Shown piece after piece: positions 61,181-64,000 of a DNA stretch of 64,000 bases (position 1 is its first letter; every line of letters begins with the position of its first letter). The position numbers and the translations under genes are program-made. The notes below the pieces were generated by a model. That model made no database searches and was not told the DNA's origin. It saw only the letters and a program-made list of their open reading frames with translations. Source of the DNA: Rhynchonema sp. JSB1_4 (lineage: Eukaryota; Nematoda; Chromadorea; Monhysterida; Xyalidae); contig JASAMV010008914.1 in NCBI GenBank assembly GCA_030248065.1, forward strand, positions 1 through 64,000, read 5' to 3'.

Positions 61181-61484
61181 TGGCTGATTGAGGCCTGCGC
61201 CTGTAGAGCCTGCAGGCTCAGGAGTCTGCAATGCAAAAGATGGCATCCCTCAGACTCTGCCTGCAGGCTCGGCGGATGCCCAGTTAGGCTAGTGTGACTT
61301 GTGGTATGATTTTGATTCAGTTGTTCTCCGTTGTTTTGAAGCATTTTCACCATAATCACGTTGGAAAATAACCAATGCATTGTAAGAACAAGGAAGAAGA
61401 CGGTCACTAAATAGAGCCTGCAGGCTCTGCAGGCTATTCTTTTGTATTGAGCCTCTGCCGGTTCACGCCTCAATCAGCCAACAC
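61180..61484. repeat. Inverted-repeat element with GCCTGCAGGC palindromes
   Basis: The ends TTGGCTGATTGAGGC and GCCTCAATCAGCCAA are exact 15-bp inverted repeats about 300 bp apart. Inside each, AGAGCCTGCAGGCTC is itself a palindrome and is repeated. No coding content was seen. Confidence 0.65.
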
Positions 61485-61675
61485 TTGCAGCTGGTACTGT
61501 GTAGGGTAGAGCAACTGATGACATTAGTACGGGAATTGGAAAGCAACCAGAAATGAGCATGAAAGATGAATGCAGGGATGCCACACACCTGGATAGCGCG
61601 ACGACCTATGTAGACGACAACAAACACTGCTGCGTTAGCACGAAACATGGGCGCACATGCGTTAGCCACGTTAGA

Positions 61676-61952
61676 TACAGTTCCGGGTGCAATTCTAGGC
61701 TGAAAGTTGAAGTCGCGTGCACGCGCGTGCACGCCGCGTGCACGCGCGTGCACGCGACTTCCTAGTGCTAAAACATAGGGAGCGCACGCCAGCGCACGCG
61801 CAAAACTTCGCGTGCACGCGCGTGCACGTGCGTGCACGCGCGTGCACGCGAAGTTACTTCGACTTTTGCCTATACTTTGCACTGTTTCGCACGCGCGTGC
61901 ACGCGCGTGCACGCGACTTCAACTTTCAGCCTAGAATTGCACCCGGTACTGT
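61676..61952. mobile_element. 277-bp element with alternating CGTGCACG core and 8-bp target duplication
   Basis: The ends TACAGTTCCGGGTGCAATTC and GAATTGCACCCGGTACTGT continue as inverted repeats through CTAGGCTGAAAGTTGAAGTC. ACGTTAGA flanks both sides (61668-61675, 61953-61960). The core is three blocks of CGCGTGCACGCGCGTGCACG-type alternating purine-pyrimidine sequence. Confidence 0.75.
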
Positions 61953-61960
61953 ACGTTAGA

Positions 61961-62140
61961 CCAGTCCAGCCACGAGCTCATGAGACGAATTTTTTGAAAT
62001 TTGCTTGTGCAGATCCAATAATGTTCCGGTTCCACGTATTTCGAAAACGAAAGAAAGAGAAACGCAAGTATTAGGTAAAGAACACGCTCTCCACCTCGGT
62101 GCGTAAATTCCCTTTTGACTCCCAAAACACTTGTGCGTTA
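61961..62140. mobile_element. Truncated copy of the TAGTCC..GAGCTCAT MITE
   Basis: It begins CCAGTCCAGCCACGAGCTCA and follows the reverse complement of the right half of 11931-12291 through GTTCCGGTTCCACGT, CACGCTCTCCAC and CTTTTGACTCCCAAAACA. It is then interrupted by the element at 62141-62332. Confidence 0.65.
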
Positions 62141-62332
62141 AAGGCAAACCACGCCAACACGAGCTCGATTTCGAAGCTGGCAGAATAGTGAAACATTCAT
62201 ACGTGGCTGCTGATTTGGGAAATGTTACACGTTGAAGAATACAAAGTGGAGCATAATGATTTTCTCTTTCTTTTCGTTTTGAACACACACCACCTTCGAA
62301 ATCGGGCTGCTCGTGTTGGTGTAGTTTGCCTT
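62141..62332. mobile_element. 192-bp TA-flanked MITE (AAGGCAAACTACACCAACAC ends)
   Basis: The left AAGGCAAACCACGCCAACAC and the right GTGTTGGTGTAGTTTGCCTT are inverted repeats with TA at 62139-62140 and 62333-62334. It is inserted into the truncated MITE before it. A related copy with a good left end is at about 44970-45125. Confidence 0.75.
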
Positions 62333-64000
62333 TACATCTTGCATTTGACAATATGTTGGTCAGTTACAAGCACATACATACAGTGTGCAATATAAAAAGT
62401 GAAGCGAACAAAAATAACCATATATTGCGAGCTGAGCTGGCACGTCCACTGACACGCACACATTTTCTAATCACATATAATTCAGTTATAACTAGGTAAG
62501 ATGGCAGGTGTCTATTTTTAGAAATTCTGGAGATCTCAGCGCGCTAAATGAAGTAATTACAATCCAGACGGCAGGTTTGGGCCAAGGCCCGAGGAAATCA
62601 GGAATGTAACGACCATGACGATGATTAGTACAGCTTTAGATTGAAATTTGTATATACACAGTTCGGTGAAGGTTGTGTTCACAATATGATCGCTCACAGA
62701 CATTATGACCTCGAACAGTACCTACATACATACAGTAGTAACAGCTTTCTGATGGGTTGTAGTTCATACTGCGGTTTGGCACCGCGAATCAAACTTGGTG
62801 ATCGGCAGATCATTACCTGTACCGATCATCACCACAGTCTGTTCGGCTCGGCCCTGTCTTGTGATTACGTGACCTGTTTGTGTCAAGACAAGGATAATTT
62901 GAGATACTTGATACCTGAACCGACGTAGCGTGCATTTCGACACCAGCGTAGAAGTTGTTTATAACACCCCATGCATATTATATTAGTTGCCTTGGAACAT
63001 CTTTTTTCAAATGTCCTATAAATATACTGCAAAAAGTCCAAGACTGAGCCGGGAATTCGAGATCTATTTATACCTAGCGTTGACATGGAACTTCTGCAAT
63101 GCCATGCAGACCCGGGAAAGTTTCGCACCGTGTTGTCTGGTAGGCTGAGTTCGACAGTTGGCCAGACAGTCACACAGGCAGGCAAGCTGATAAAGAGAAT
63201 GAAATTGGTTACCAAAGTAATTTTTTATGCGCAGCCCAGCCATCAAACGAAATTAGCTGAAATTCGATGTCACACCAGCCGCATAATTGCATGGTGAGGT
63301 GTACACTGCCCAGCACGTGACCGTACTACGAAATGCATGAGTATCTCCAAGGTCGATCACTTAGCCGATCGCAGAGATGGGATCATACAGGAAGTTTACG
63401 TCGAATATGTATGTATATGTGCATTAGCTTCAAATTGAACCTGATGGGCAAAATGAATTGCCACGGCAGAAGCATGGACGTCCTGCATTGCAGAGAAAAT
63501 CTGGCAAGCATGAAACTGAATAAACATACTGTAGTATGTAGTAGCATAACGTACTGTACACCAGCGAGCAAAATTCAGCTGTTCCAAGAAGGAACTAAAC
63601 ACAAAAAGCGCAACTTGTTGCACAAAAACTGAAAAACAAGTGAATTTGAACATATGGCATCCATTATGTGTGCTGTATCCTTTTTTGAAGGAAGAAGAAA
63701 CCCTCTCTTCCGGTCCCCTCCCATTAGCGGCTGAGCTCTTTTCTCGAGACAAGAAGGGTTCCAGCTCTAAAAACCATTCTGCATCCGTGTACACATATAC
63801 ATACCTACTGTATGTCTGGTTGTGAGAAGGATCCATAATGCGCATCCCCCCTGTTTTTGAATTGAGCTGGGAGGCTATCAGAGAAAACAGAGCTTTGTTT
63901 TTTGTATGGCATACTATATTTAGCAAGGTCTCTCTAAATCCAGCGCAGTTTTTGGTGTTTGACGCAAACAAGCACCGACGCTCATGAAAATCCGTTAATC
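62333..64000. other. Right end of window, no supported gene
   Basis: No exon could be supported by a family motif. Open frames at about 62640-62928 (+) and 63396-63971 (-) exist but lack recognisable domains. Simple TACATA/GTATGT runs are common. Confidence 0.4.

Overview
The window looks like nuclear DNA of a nematode. One gene encodes a major sperm protein (MSP) domain, a family known from nematodes. Another encodes a small ionotropic-glutamate-receptor-like channel of a kind common in nematodes. A block of TTAGGC, the nematode telomere repeat unit, is also present. Genes are split into many exons of about 70-400 bp. Introns run from under 100 bp to an inferred 7.3 kb, and short transposons are dense. 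I cannot place the species or clade. Exons were assigned by hand from reading-frame phase, splice sites and remembered family motifs; no search was run.

Layout. 831-12502 (+): C-terminal 973 residues of a UBR1/UBR2-type N-recognin ubiquitin ligase, with its 5' part outside the window. 13497-17449 (+): complete ACAD8-like isobutyryl-CoA dehydrogenase. 18248-18796 (+): predicted 138-residue secreted protein. 19012-19640 (-): secreted Ly6/three-finger protein. 20027-23164 (-): ionotropic-glutamate-receptor-like channel, 5' end unresolved. 24029-24833 (-): MSP-domain protein. 25384-33434: inverted-repeat complex of about 8 kb with no gene. 33459-36421 (-): protein with two RGS domains. 39011-50295 (-): receptor strikingly like vertebrate p75NTR (four cysteine-rich domains, one transmembrane helix, death domain). 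53478-54340 (+): multi-pass membrane protein. 55976-56206 (+): possible small membrane protein. 56652-59912 (-): class A G-protein-coupled receptor. 59913-64000: mostly repeats.

The genes are not an operon. Several are surface or signalling proteins (glutamate-receptor-like channel, RGS, p75-like receptor, GPCR), but nothing shows that they act together. Mobile DNA explains much of the rest: hAT-type elements with 8-bp target duplications, several TA-flanked MITE families, foldback elements, and the large palindrome carrying datable nested insertions.

The leads most worth following are the p75NTR-like gene, the roughly 60-fold over-represented 9-mer GATGTTTCA, recurrent GTTGG 5' splice sites, and the 8-kb palindrome ending 24 bp from a stop codon.
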